Source: Baffinella frigidus (taxonomy: Eukaryota > Cryptophyceae > Cryptomonadales > Baffinellaceae). From it: 13,827 bases of DNA. Positions 6,411-12,853 of the stretch are shown here, piece by piece. Location: positions 603,471 through 617,297 of the forward strand of contig MU646413.1 of the NCBI GenBank assembly GCA_026770585.1, in the 5' to 3' direction. A model generated the notes under the pieces. It was not told where the DNA came from. It did no database searches and worked only from the letters and a program-made list of their open reading frames with translations. How positions within the stretch are numbered: the first letter of the stretch is position 1; each line of letters begins with the position of its first letter. The position numbers and the translations under genes were made by a program.

Positions 6411-6453
6411 GATTGTACCGGAAATTCTATAGGTGGACGCGTTGCAAAATAGA

Positions 6454-6473
6454 ACCGCCCTCGCATCTCGCAA
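6454..6473 (+). pseudogene. Exon 4 echo 3 (3' end)
   Basis: Only TALASR plus AA and the donor gtcagcccc remain, downstream of a hairpin element (6272-6410). Confidence 0.8.
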
Positions 6474-6587
6474 GTCAGCCCCGTTCCCTAACAGATTCCA
6501 TCTTATAATTTGGCTTGACCTTTGAGCCATTTCCTATTTTTAGCGTTAAACCACTATCGAGGCTACACGGGGTTCATTTACAAAAGC

Positions 6588-6690
6588 TAGGACCGGAATT
6601 TTCATTCTGAAAGTCCATTTCCCTTAGAATTCCGGCGAAAGTTTTTAAAATCCTTTGAAATTGAACCACGTCCTCGCTCGGCAGCGGATC
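6588..6690 (+). repeat. Dispersed repeat 'aggaccgg..ttcc..agtccatttcc', copy 2
   Basis: Second copy of the repeat at 4930-5036, here leading into a hairpin (6688-6852). Confidence 0.75.
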
Positions 6691-6852
6691 CTTGCTCGGA
6701 TAGCGAGGGGTTAAACGGTTTGGGTAATTTTTGGCTAGACTACAGTTTTGTGTAGTCTAGCGCCCACAAGTTGGACACGACTCGTACAATTTTTTGAATT
6801 CGTACCCGAATTAACAAGATCCGTTTAACCCCTCGCTATCCGAGCAAGGACC
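6688..6852. repeat. Hairpin ccttgctcggatagcgaggg
   Basis: Arms 6692-6719 and 6825-6852 are exact or nearly so. Inside is a second stem, gctagactaca / tgtagtctagc. Confidence 0.87.
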
Positions 6853-6913
6853 TTGATTTGCACCGGAGTTGTTACGATGGACGCGTCGCGAAATTGAATC
6901 TGAGAAATTCATA

Positions 6914-7071
6914 GGAATATCGTTCTAATTTAGGACAGTTTCGTGGTTCAAAATTTAAAACAATGCTGACTAAAACACTTAAAAACACTTGTAAACCTCT
7001 TTAGTTTTAAATGTGTGCCAGTTAAGTCTGAGGCGGGCCCGTCCGGTCGTCCTAAATTAGAACGATATTTC
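6914..7071. repeat. Inverted repeat ggaatatcgttctaatttagg
   Basis: Arms 6914-6936 and 7047-7071; AT-rich centre, no gene. Confidence 0.85.
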
Positions 7072-7114
7072 CATTAAAATCAGGTGACGTGATAAACCTC
7101 GGCCCCAGTCCTAT

Positions 7115-7227
7115 CCTCACAGCGGACTTCGAAGGGATTTCGAATAACCCCTAAGCGATAAGACCTAGGACCCTACAGTAGGCAACCCGTAGGGGTTCCT
7201 ACGGATAAGGTAACGGAAACTCGGGCA
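7115..7227 (+). mobile_element. CACAGCGG element, copy upstream of exon 5
   Basis: cctcacagcggacttcgaaggg ... aagcgataagacctaggaccctac ... ggtaacggaaactcggg. Same orientation as the copies in the exon 4 array. Confidence 0.85.
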
Positions 7228-7268
7228 TTTCCCATGAGAGACACACGAACCGCGACTAAACCCTCAAC

Positions 7269-7530
7269 CTTTGTGGGTAGTGTGGGCAGGAGGGTAGGAG
7301 GGGGAACTCCGACCACAGCACTACATATACCACGAAAAGAGTGTAAGACTGACCTGGGAAAACAAGTCAGTCCACACGGAATTTGTATCAACTTTCCGAA
7401 ATTTCAATTTTTCTGGGCGGAGAATGTTGACTTATGAACTTTTCAAAAAAGCCAGATTTGGCTATTTTTACTCCATTCTTGCGTGGTATGTATGTTCCCA
7501 CACTGCCCACAAACCAGAGGCAAATACCTT
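7269..7530. repeat. Inverted repeat tttgtgggtagtgtgggcag
   Basis: The left arm near 7269-7290 pairs with 7497-7518 (cccacactgcccacaaacc). Open frames on both strands inside it have no recognisable product. It lies between exon 4 and exon 5. Confidence 0.7.
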
Positions 7531-7626
7531 ACCGTCGCCTGATCAAAAAACCCTGCATCCCTGACCGTGAGAGCTCATTCTTACGTCGTTGGGCCCTACA
7601 CCCCAAACCCTACACCCTGAATCCAG

Positions 7627-7669
7627 GTCTACCTGCATCCTTCCGAAAGTCGCCAACCTCGGATCTGCG
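7627..7669 (+). CDS. Exon 5: first Fe-S cysteine of DDX11/CHL1-like helicase
   Basis: A 43-nt exon: one base completing the Lys codon from exon 4, then STCILPKVANLGSA. Acceptor aatccag; donor gtcccc, which is weak. DDX11 has NLCVNEDVKSLGSV here: Cys, hydrophobic, V, then LGS all align without gaps. The Cys would be the first ligand of the 4Fe-4S cluster, and the distance from it to the exon 6 Cys is 18 residues, the same as I recall for human DDX11. No second copy was found. Phase, length and cysteine spacing support the call; the weak donor is the main doubt. It lies between mobile element copies of opposite orientation (7115-7227 and 7684-7841). Confidence 0.85.
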
Positions 7670-7683
7670 GTCCCCCCCTCCCC

Positions 7684-7841
7684 CGCAGAGGGCTACGAAG
7701 GGATTTTTGGGCACTCAGTGCCCGAGTTTCCGTTACCTTATCCGTAGGAACCCCCCTAGGACCCTACGGGTTGCCTACCGTAGGGTCCTGGGTCTTGTCG
7801 CTTAGGGGTTATTCAAAATCCTTTCGAAGTCCGCTGTGTGG
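7684..7841 (-). mobile_element. CACAGCGG element, copy downstream of exon 5
   Basis: Complete inverted copy, cgcagagggctacgaagggat ... aagtccgctgtgtgg, starting 15 bp after the exon 5 donor. Confidence 0.87.
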
Positions 7842-7934
7842 CTACCCACTCTATGGTGCAAACATGCCAACTTATTGCGGGAAAGCGCGTGATCGCACCA
7901 CATTTGTAAGACCAAACAGCCTCAGACAGAGCTA

Positions 7935-8060
7935 CCACGCCAGAGGGCTCGAGGGAAACCGACGCCTTATCCACGCCAGATCTGGCGTCGTTGAGTCAAG
8001 TATTCAGGGGATTTCCCCTGAAAGATGTCAAAAGTGGATGTTTCGAGCCCTCTGGCGTGG
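7935..8060 (+). mobile_element. 126-bp CCACGCCAGAGGGCTCGA element, copy 2
   Basis: Opposite orientation to 6074-6199. Both terminal repeats are perfect here (ccacgccagagggctcga / tcgagccctctggcgtgg). Confidence 0.9.
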
Positions 8061-8173
8061 GGTGGCGGGGAGTTCAGAAGATGCTGGTTCTGGCAAGGGC
8101 TCATAGACTGTTGGATCACTCAACTTGAGGTTCGATAGAAACAAAGATAGAGTAAACCCCACGCCCAAAACAG

Positions 8174-8236
8174 GTGCGGGTGAATGCGGCGTGTCTCGAC
8201 CTACTAAAGAAGAAGCCAGACACAGCCTCTGCCACT
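8174..8236 (+). pseudogene. Exon 6 echo 1 (acceptor and frame kept, 3' end lost)
   Basis: Acceptor aaaacag, then VRVNAACLDLLKKKPD. The 3' end is replaced by the arm of a fold-back element that gives an in-frame TAG soon after. If spliced in it would stop translation, so it would act as a poison exon. Confidence 0.85.
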
Positions 8237-8370
8237 TAGCAGCGGCCGATTTCCTTCCCCCCCGGATATCCGGGGGAAATGCGGTTAGAATCCAACGAAA
8301 ATGGATAAGATTCTAGTACAAATAGTTTAGATGGACTGTATCCGTGAAGCCCTCGGCGGCTGCTAAGTGG
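8232..8370. repeat. Inverted repeat gccacttagcagc
   Basis: Arms 8232-8246 and 8357-8370, with a further palindrome cccccggatatccggggg at the left. It replaces the 3' end of exon 6 echo 1. Confidence 0.75.
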
Positions 8371-8388
8371 TTACTAGGGAAGGCTTTA

Positions 8389-8498
8389 AAATATCCGTAG
8401 GAACGACCCTATGCCCCTACAGTATTGCCTACCGTGGGTTCCTACGGATTATTCACGTATAGGGTCTTCACGAAATCCCTTCGTAGCCCGCTGTGTGG
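8389..8498 (-). mobile_element. CACAGCGG element, diverged copy
   Basis: atccgtaggaacg-ccctatgcccctac ... cctaccgtgggttccta ... cgtagcccgctgtgtgg. The next element starts immediately at its end. Confidence 0.8.
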
Positions 8499-8672
8499 TA
8501 GAGCGCTGTGCAGAGAAGTGGGCCACCGAAAAATGGGAAAATGGGGAAATTGGAGCCATTTTGTCCACTTTTGAGAAATTCATGGTACTAAATTTCTCAA
8601 AAGTTGACAAAATGGCCCCAATTTTCCCATTTTCCCATTTTTCGGTGGCCAACTTCTCTGCACAGCGCTCTA
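8499..8672. mobile_element. Fold-back element, TAGAGC family, copy 4
   Basis: 174 bp, TAGAGCGCTGTGCAGAGAAG and complement at the ends. Very similar to 4379-4556, so a recent spread within the locus or genome. Overlapping open frames on both strands come from the palindrome. Confidence 0.9.
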
Positions 8673-8703
8673 AACGATCTGGCAAACCCCAAGCCCAAGA
8701 CAG

Positions 8704-8765
8704 GTGCGGGTAAATGCATTCATCGAGGCAAGTCTCGACCCACAGAAGAAGAAGCCAGATCGATC
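8704..8765 (+). pseudogene. Exon 6 echo 2 (with small insertion)
   Basis: Acceptor agacag; VRVNA, then an insertion of about 9 nt, then SLDPQKKKPD. The second Fe-S Cys is gone (Ser). It continues open into a tail (SSLRTSLR) shared with the echoes at 9039 and 9796. Confidence 0.82.
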
Positions 8766-8936
8766 CAGCCTCCGAACCTCACTGCGGAACGAACGAACAA
8801 ACATACAAGTTTCTGGCCAACGAAAATCACTACAAAAATTCCTTACTATTTCTAGTATGACCCAACTGTGTCGTAGTTTTCGTGGTGCTAGGAACTTGAA
8901 GTGTTTCCGCAGTTAAACCTCCAAAGCCTAAGACAG

Positions 8937-8957
8937 GTGCGGGTGAATGCGGCATGT
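8937..8957 (+). pseudogene. Exon 6 echo 3 (5' third)
   Basis: Acceptor agacag, VRVNAAC, then cut by the sequence that leads into the next echo. Confidence 0.82.
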
Positions 8958-9038
8958 GAAAAGCTTTACTAGTACTAGAATGACCTAATTATGCAGTAAT
9001 TTTTGTTGCAGGGAACTAATGTTGCAGACCCGAAACAC

Positions 9039-9098
9039 GTGCGGGTGAATGCGGCATGTCTCGACCTGCAGAAGAAGAAACCAGATAGATCCAGCCTC
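9039..9098 (+). pseudogene. Exon 6 echo 4 (acceptor mutated)
   Basis: The best protein match among the echoes (VRVNAACLDLQKKKPD), but the acceptor cag is cac here, which would block use. The 3' tail SSLRTSLRKR is shared with echoes 2 and 6. Confidence 0.85.
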
Positions 9099-9134
9099 CG
9101 AACTTCACTACGGAAACGCATACGAACATAAGTG

Positions 9135-9172
9135 CAAAAGAAGAAGCCTGACGCCGCCTCCGACGCCCGTGA
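9135..9172 (+). pseudogene. Exon 6 echo 5 (3' half)
   Basis: Reads KKKPDAASDA, then cccgtgac; the 5' half is missing. Confidence 0.8.
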
Positions 9173-9278
9173 CTTTTTGGTCGTAGGATCCTTCGGCCTA
9201 CGGTAGAAGGTCCTAGGCAATGCCGTATGCCTGACTACCCCATTTTCAGGCCGTTAGCCTATGAACATGCTGGCATTC

Positions 9279-9419
9279 CACACAGCGGGCTACGAAGGGA
9301 TTTTCGGCCCATTTCGGACCGAGTTTCCGTCACTTTATCCATAGGAACCCCCCTATGCCCCTACGGATTGCCTACCGTAGGGTCATAGGTCTTATCGCTT
9401 AAGGATTATTCAAAATCCT
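9279..9419 (-). mobile_element. CACAGCGG element, copy with one end lost
   Basis: ccacacagcgggctacgaagg at the left; core cctaccgtagggtcatagg; ends at aaaatcctga without the second terminal repeat. A short relic of the same core lies at about 9183-9215. Confidence 0.85.
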
Positions 9420-9420
9420 G

Positions 9421-9546
9421 AATATGACGGAAATAGACCCGGTGTGCATCGTGTCGCGTCCTGCTTCCGGCATCTTGCAGGGTGCTACGGTGTGCACGTG
9501 TGGTCAGTATGTGTGTCCTTCGTTGACGAAAGGACACCGCAGCGCT
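9421..9546. other. Unassigned intron sequence
   Basis: Mixed sequence with a ggtgctacggtgtgcacgtg segment and aaggacac/gtgtcctt inverse pieces (9513-9538). No coding signal seen. Confidence 0.4.
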
Positions 9547-9652
9547 CCAGGACTGTAGCACGTGCACCTCCAGGACTGTAGCACGTGCACCTCAAGGCAG
9601 GACTGTAGCACGTGCACCTCAAGGCAGGACTGTACCACGTGCACCTCAAGAC
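9547..9652 (+). repeat. Minisatellite gactgta-cacgtgcacctc, 4 units
   Basis: Four units of 23-32 bp with the core GACTGTAGCACGTGCACCTC (one unit with C for G); each contains the palindrome CACGTG. Confidence 0.92.
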
Positions 9653-9795
9653 CCCTGAAGTAGGGTGCTACCCACTGCCGGAATTAGGTTGATGCCGGAA
9701 GTAGGGCAGGCGTCAGAAAAGCTTTACTAATACTAGAATGAACTAATTATGAGTAATTTTTGTTGCAGGGAACTAATGTTGCAGACCCGAGACAG

Positions 9796-9857
9796 GTACG
9801 GGTGAATGCGGCATGTCTCGACCTGCAGAAAAAGAAGCCAGCTAGATGCAGCCTCCG
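9796..9857 (+). pseudogene. Exon 6 echo 6
   Basis: Acceptor agacag, VRVNAACLDLQKKKP, then the SLRTSPRKR-type tail. Acceptor and frame are kept; no obvious donor at the usual place. Confidence 0.85.
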
Positions 9858-10013
9858 AACTTCACCACGGAAACGCACATGAATATAAGTTCCTCACCAA
9901 CAAAAATCACTACACAAACACTTGACTGTTTCTAGTATGACCCAATTGTGTTGTAATTTTCGTTGCCAGGAACTAACAGTGCTTCCGCAGTTAAAACCCA
10001 AAACCCAAAACAG

Positions 10014-10094
10014 GTGCGGGTGAATGCGGCATGTCTCGACCTGCAGAAGAAGAAGCCTGACGCTGCCTCCGACGCCCCCTCTGCATCAAAGCAG
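10014..10094 (+). CDS. Exon 6: second Fe-S cysteine and lysine-rich linker, DDX11/CHL1-like helicase
   Basis: An 81-nt phase-0 exon beginning VRVNAACLDLQKKKP and ending SASKQ (27 residues). Acceptor aaaacag; donor gtatgg after CAG. The N-x-x-C-L-D-L-Q core matches DDX11/CHL1 (human INDRCVDMQ), and the Cys is the expected second Fe-S ligand. The following Lys/Ala/Ser-rich stretch corresponds to the variable linker in DDX11, also basic in human. Ten full or partial copies lie between 8174 and 10600; this is the only one with full length, both splice sites and no frame damage. Confidence 0.92.
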
Positions 10095-10173
10095 GTATGG
10101 TGGGAGCACTCATAACCTGAACGTCTAGAGGGTGGGGTCCCTTGTGTGGTTGTGCCTGCGGTGAGACGCCCTT

Positions 10174-10197
10174 GACGCCCCCTCTGCATCCGAACAG
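10174..10197 (+). pseudogene. Exon 6 echo 7 (last codons)
   Basis: Reads DAPSASEQ after a short gap from exon 6 itself; followed by gcacac rather than a GT donor. Confidence 0.8.
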
Positions 10198-10228
10198 GCA
10201 CACACCCTAAACCATAAACCATAAAGCC

Positions 10229-10458
10229 TCGAATCTCTGCCATGTGTCACGAATCTCCCATGGAAACACCACGGATCTCATACGGAAACAGATGTAGTTT
10301 ATCTCACACGGGAACATGTTTATTCTATCTCGTATGGAAAGAGACCCGTATGAAAACAGACGTGGTTTACAAGAAGAAGCCTGCCGCAGCCTCCGATGAA
10401 CCCTACACCCTGAACCCTGCACCCGTGGACACGAATCTCATACGGAAACAGTCTTGAT
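10229..10458 (+). repeat. Degenerate 'atctcatacggaaacag' repeats, cluster 1
   Basis: Units such as tctcatacggaaacaga, atctcgtatggaaagaga and ccgtatgaaaacagac, in part following the end of an exon 6 echo. Confidence 0.8.
10371..10400 (+). pseudogene. Exon 6 echo 8 (middle part)
   Basis: Reads KKKPAAASDE, embedded in a cluster of 'tctcatacggaaacag' repeats. Confidence 0.75.
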
Positions 10459-10555
10459 TCAAATCACCTTTTTGCTATCTTATGGGTGGACTTCGTCTCG
10501 TTTTTGTGTGAAATGGCTCTGAATTGACGGCAGCAAGTTGACTCGGCCTACATAC

Positions 10556-10600
10556 GAAGAAGTCTGACGCAGCCTCCGATGCCCCCTCGGCCTCCAAACA
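10556..10600 (+). pseudogene. Exon 6 echo 9 (3' half)
   Basis: Reads KKSDAASDAPSASKQ and ends on CAG, followed by gcacga, so only a GC donor would be possible. The 5' half is absent. Confidence 0.85.
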
Positions 10601-10604
10601 GGCA

Positions 10605-10725
10605 CGAATCTCATATGAAAACAGACAATAAATTATCTCGTAGGGAAAGCGCCTTAATTTATCTCATATGGAAACAGACTTGATTTATCGCATACGGAAA
10701 CATACTCACATGGAAACAGACTTCT
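10605..10725 (+). repeat. Degenerate 'atctcatacggaaacag' repeats, cluster 2
   Basis: Five units spaced about 20-35 bp directly after exon 6 echo 9. The recurring gcacgaatctcata junction shows that this repeat was the original flank of an exon 6 copy. Confidence 0.82.
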
Positions 10726-10996
10726 TTGAATTCCTTTTGGCAATCGTGTGGATGGGGGCGATCCTCATCGTTTTTGCGCCAGACTTGTCAACGTTTCGCC
10801 ATTTCATAATATGCTTCACAAAAACGTCAGTTGCTTTACAACGAGCACACCTTAACCCTAAAGGGCCTAAACCTGAAACCCCAAGCCAGGTTGCCAGCTG
10901 GCGGGTTTCAGCGACCTGCCGCTATTCCCACTCGTTGCTGGAAAGGGGGGCATTTAAAATGTGGGGTTGTAAATATTTGTACGAGTCACGGGCGGG

Positions 10997-11040
10997 TTTG
11001 GTCACGTAGCTGGAAGAATTCCCCCAGCTACGTGACCAAA
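10997..11040. repeat. Perfect 17-bp hairpin
   Basis: tttggtcacgtagctgg and its exact complement with a 10-nt loop. It could be an RNA hairpin in the intron; there is no poly-T or other terminator context. The flanks (10730-10996, 11041-11150) show no gene. Confidence 0.85.
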
Positions 11041-11153
11041 ACCAGACATTTGTGTGAAAATTACTACACCTCGGTCCTGCTTGTAAAGGATATGTAAAGT
11101 TGTGTTTTTAAGAATAGTCACATTTCTAGCCTCGAGTGGTAATGTTGAAGCAG

Positions 11154-11168
11154 GCGAAATCAACGAAC
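11154..11168 (+). pseudogene. Exon 7 echo 1 (5' end)
   Basis: Acceptor gaagcag then AKSTN; the match ends there. Confidence 0.65.
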
Positions 11169-11183
11169 TCTTTGTAATCGAAA

Positions 11184-11347
11184 CCTAGCTCTGTCCCACT
11201 TGGGTTATGGGGAGCCCAAATCTTCACAAATTCGCATCCCCCCCCATTTTACAGGTAAATTTTGACACCCCCCTATGAAAATTGCCCGTAAAATTTCGGG
11301 GGGAGAGAATCTATAAGGAGCCCAAATCCAGGTGGGACAGAGCTAGG
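11184..11347. mobile_element. CTAGCTCTGTCCCA element, copy 1
   Basis: Inverted ends cctagctctgtcccact / tgggacagagctagg, inner ggagcccaaat repeated, and a core with tttacaggtaaattttgac and C-runs pairing with G-runs. Same family as 13381-13530. Confidence 0.9.
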
Positions 11348-11570
11348 AAACCTCGCGTTCTGAAATTCACTCTGAACCAGAACATTTCGACTAAGTCAAC
11401 TCCCCCTGAAATGCAGCGCCTTAAGTCAAATGCCTGGTCCCAGCCCAGGTCCATCTAAACGAAATGGCAACTTACTGCCGAGGATCAGCTTTGTTGACTT
11501 ACGGTGAAACATCCTGGCTGGCAGTGCACTTGTGATCTGGCGTCGCAGCACAGCGGACCCAAACCGTAAA
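11348..11570. other. Unassigned intron sequence
   Basis: Between two fold-back elements; includes ggtccatctaaacgaaatggcaacttactgccg and a cagcacagcggaccc scrap of the CACAGCGG element end. No coding signal seen. Confidence 0.4.
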
Positions 11571-11573
11571 CCC

Positions 11574-11782
11574 TACCACCAACAACCCGTAGCAGCTTAT
11601 ACCGGGTACTCGCAAGGATTCGGGTATTTTATTGGGAAAACAATCTTTCCTATGACCCTACAGTAGGAACCCCTAGGGACCTCGAATTGCTGACGGGAGA
11701 TACCGAAGAGATTTCTTCGGTTTAGCTGAAAATTACTACAGTACCCGATCCGGATATAAGCTGCAGCGGGTTGCTGGTGGTA
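11574..11782. mobile_element. Fold-back element taccaccaacaacccgtagc
   Basis: Arms 11574-11601 and 11755-11782 are inverted with one or two mismatches, ends TACCACCA/TGGTGGTA; 209 bp. Exon 7 echo 2 follows after a short telomere-like scrap (aaccctcaaccctaa). Confidence 0.87.
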
Positions 11783-11804
11783 AACCCTCAACCCTAAATG
11801 GCAG

Positions 11805-11831
11805 GCGAAATCAACCAACGGGTGCCCCTAC
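11805..11831 (+). pseudogene. Exon 7 echo 2 (5' half)
   Basis: Acceptor atggcag then AKSTNGCPY, identical in protein to exon 7, then diverges. It follows a fold-back element. Confidence 0.82.
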
Positions 11832-11943
11832 AGGGAGAGACAATTTCCCTCTTGTGATCTTGCGTGGTCACTCAGCGTGACTCCTTCCCGATGTACTCAA
11901 ATGTTGACAGTTTGTGTGGGAGTTGACTTTAGAACAATGGCAG

Positions 11944-11999
11944 GCGAAATCAACGAACGGGTGCCCCTACATGGATGAAGACAAGCGCTTGGACCTCAG
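11944..11999 (+). CDS. Exon 7: third Fe-S cysteine (CPY), DDX11/CHL1-like helicase
   Basis: A 56-nt exon starting in phase 0 and ending after two bases of an Arg codon: AKSTNGCPYMDEDKRLDL plus AG. Acceptor atggcag, donor gtctgc after CAG. It matches the DDX11 segment with the third Fe-S cysteine (human QAACPFYNHEQMGLL). From the Cys to the first Asp of exon 8 there are 14 positions here, as I count in human DDX11. Partial copies lie upstream at 11154-11168 and 11805-11831. A 17-bp tandem repeat starts directly after the donor. Confidence 0.9.
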
Positions 12000-12005
12000 G
12001 TCTGC

Positions 12006-12143
12006 CTCTAATGTTGACATGGCGCTAATGCTGACATGACTCTAGTGTTGACATGACTCTAATGTTGACATGACTCTAATGTTGACATGCCTCTAATATT
12101 GACATGACTCTAATGTCGACCTGACTCTAATGTTGCCATGACT
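12006..12143 (+). repeat. 17-bp minisatellite TGACTCTAATGTTGACA
   Basis: About eight units with a 17-bp period and single-base variants. The first starts within a few bases of the exon 7 donor. The period is not a multiple of three in a way that would matter here, as it is intronic. Confidence 0.92.
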
Positions 12144-12169
12144 GTGTTCAAAAGTCAATGCTCATCTTC

Positions 12170-12568
12170 ACCAAACCCGAAATCCGAAACCCAAAACCCT
12201 AAACCCGAAACCCGAAGCCCCAAACCCTAAACCCTTCACCCTACACCCTAAACCCTTAACCCTAAACCCTACACCTGATGATGCTGCCGACTGGCCCGAA
12301 CCCTAAACCCTAAACCCTAGACCCTGGACCCTAGACCCTAGACCCTAGACCCTAATCCCTGAACCCTGAACCCTAATCCCTGAACCCTAAACTCTAAACC
12401 CTAAACCCTGAACCCTGAACCCTAAACCCTAAACCCTCAACCCAAAACCCCACCCCCTACCCCCTAAACCCCAACCCCTAAACCCTAAACCCTCAACTCT
12501 AAACCCCAAACCCCAAACCCTGAACCCTAAACCCTAAATCTAAAACCCTTAATTCTAAACCCCAAACC
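12170..12568 (-). repeat. C-rich telomere-like tract before exon 8
   Basis: About 400 bp of CCCTAAA, CCCTGAA, CCCTAGA and CCCCAAA units, broken once by gatgatgctgccgactggcc near 12278. It ends in the exon 8 acceptor. Confidence 0.93.
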
Positions 12569-12570
12569 AG

Positions 12571-12607
12571 GGACTCGGTGCTGGCGGAGGTCACAGACAT
12601 CGAAGAT
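12571..12607 (+). CDS. Exon 8: LAEVTDIED segment of DDX11/CHL1-like helicase
   Basis: A 37-nt exon: one base completing the Arg codon of exon 7, then DSVLAEVTDIED, ending in phase 0. Acceptor aaaccag, donor gtgagt (strong). The human sequence is RDEALAEVKDMEQ; fungal and plant CHL1 proteins also carry a DIED-like segment here. It lies just before the fourth Fe-S cysteine (CPYY), which is not found in the window, so the next exon is further downstream. The donor sequence ATGTGAGT is repeated at 12846-12853 on the far side of an inverted-repeat insertion, as if an element had landed on the splice site and copied it. Confidence 0.9.
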
Positions 12608-12613
12608 GTGAGT

Positions 12614-12845
12614 TAATCTCCGCAATAGTACCAATGATTTTATTTCAGTATCAATTATAAGTATCAATTATTTAATAGTATCAAATATTTTCTTTTGTGC
12701 AATAATAGTATCAAATATTTTCTAATAGTATCAAATATTTTCTTTTGTGCATATTTACTACACGATTGGTTATACTAGTCATAGTAAAACATTTGTGTAG
12801 TACATTTTGTTGCGCCAAAAACCATTGATTAATACTTTTGCGGAG
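12614..12845. mobile_element. AT-rich inverted-repeat insertion at the exon 8 donor
   Basis: ctccgcaatagtaccaatgat at the left pairs imperfectly with accattgattaatacttttgcggag at the right. Inside are three caatagtatcaaatattttc-type repeats. ATGTGAGT stands on both sides (12606-12613 and 12846-12853), like an 8-bp target duplication as made by hAT elements; family assignment is tentative. Confidence 0.75.
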
Positions 12846-12853
12846 ATGTGAGT

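Larger units (their letters stand above)
8704..10013 (+). repeat. Segmental duplications built around exon 6
   Basis: Blocks outside the exon also repeat: gaaaagctttactartactagaatga...gttgcagggaactaatgttgcagacccgaa (8959-9038 and 9718-9795), tatgacccaa-tgtgt-gtartttt...cttccgcagttaaa (8856-8936 and 9935-10013), and the tail ccagcctccgaac-tcac (8766 on, 9091 on, 9850 on). Unit length is about 218-233 bp where complete. Confidence 0.85.

Noticed and set aside
7545-7575. A second copy of exon 5 (ctgcatccctgaccg)
   Set aside because: Only about ten bases match; not enough to call.
7434-8106. Open frames of 123 and 111 codons on the + strand
   Set aside because: The first contains exon 5 in a different frame and continues into a CACAGCGG element; the second is element sequence. 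Neither shows a known domain.
10997-11040. Rho-independent terminator
   Set aside because: The stem is perfect, but there is no U-run and the context is a eukaryotic intron.
12006-12143. CRISPR-like array
   Set aside because: Units are directly adjacent 17-mers without spacers, in a eukaryotic intron.
798-12607. Relation to the human subtelomeric DDX11L transcripts
   Set aside because: The coincidence of a DDX11-type sequence with telomere-like repeats is striking, but this sequence is not human-like, the exons are intact and diverged, and the gene structure differs; most likely unrelated.
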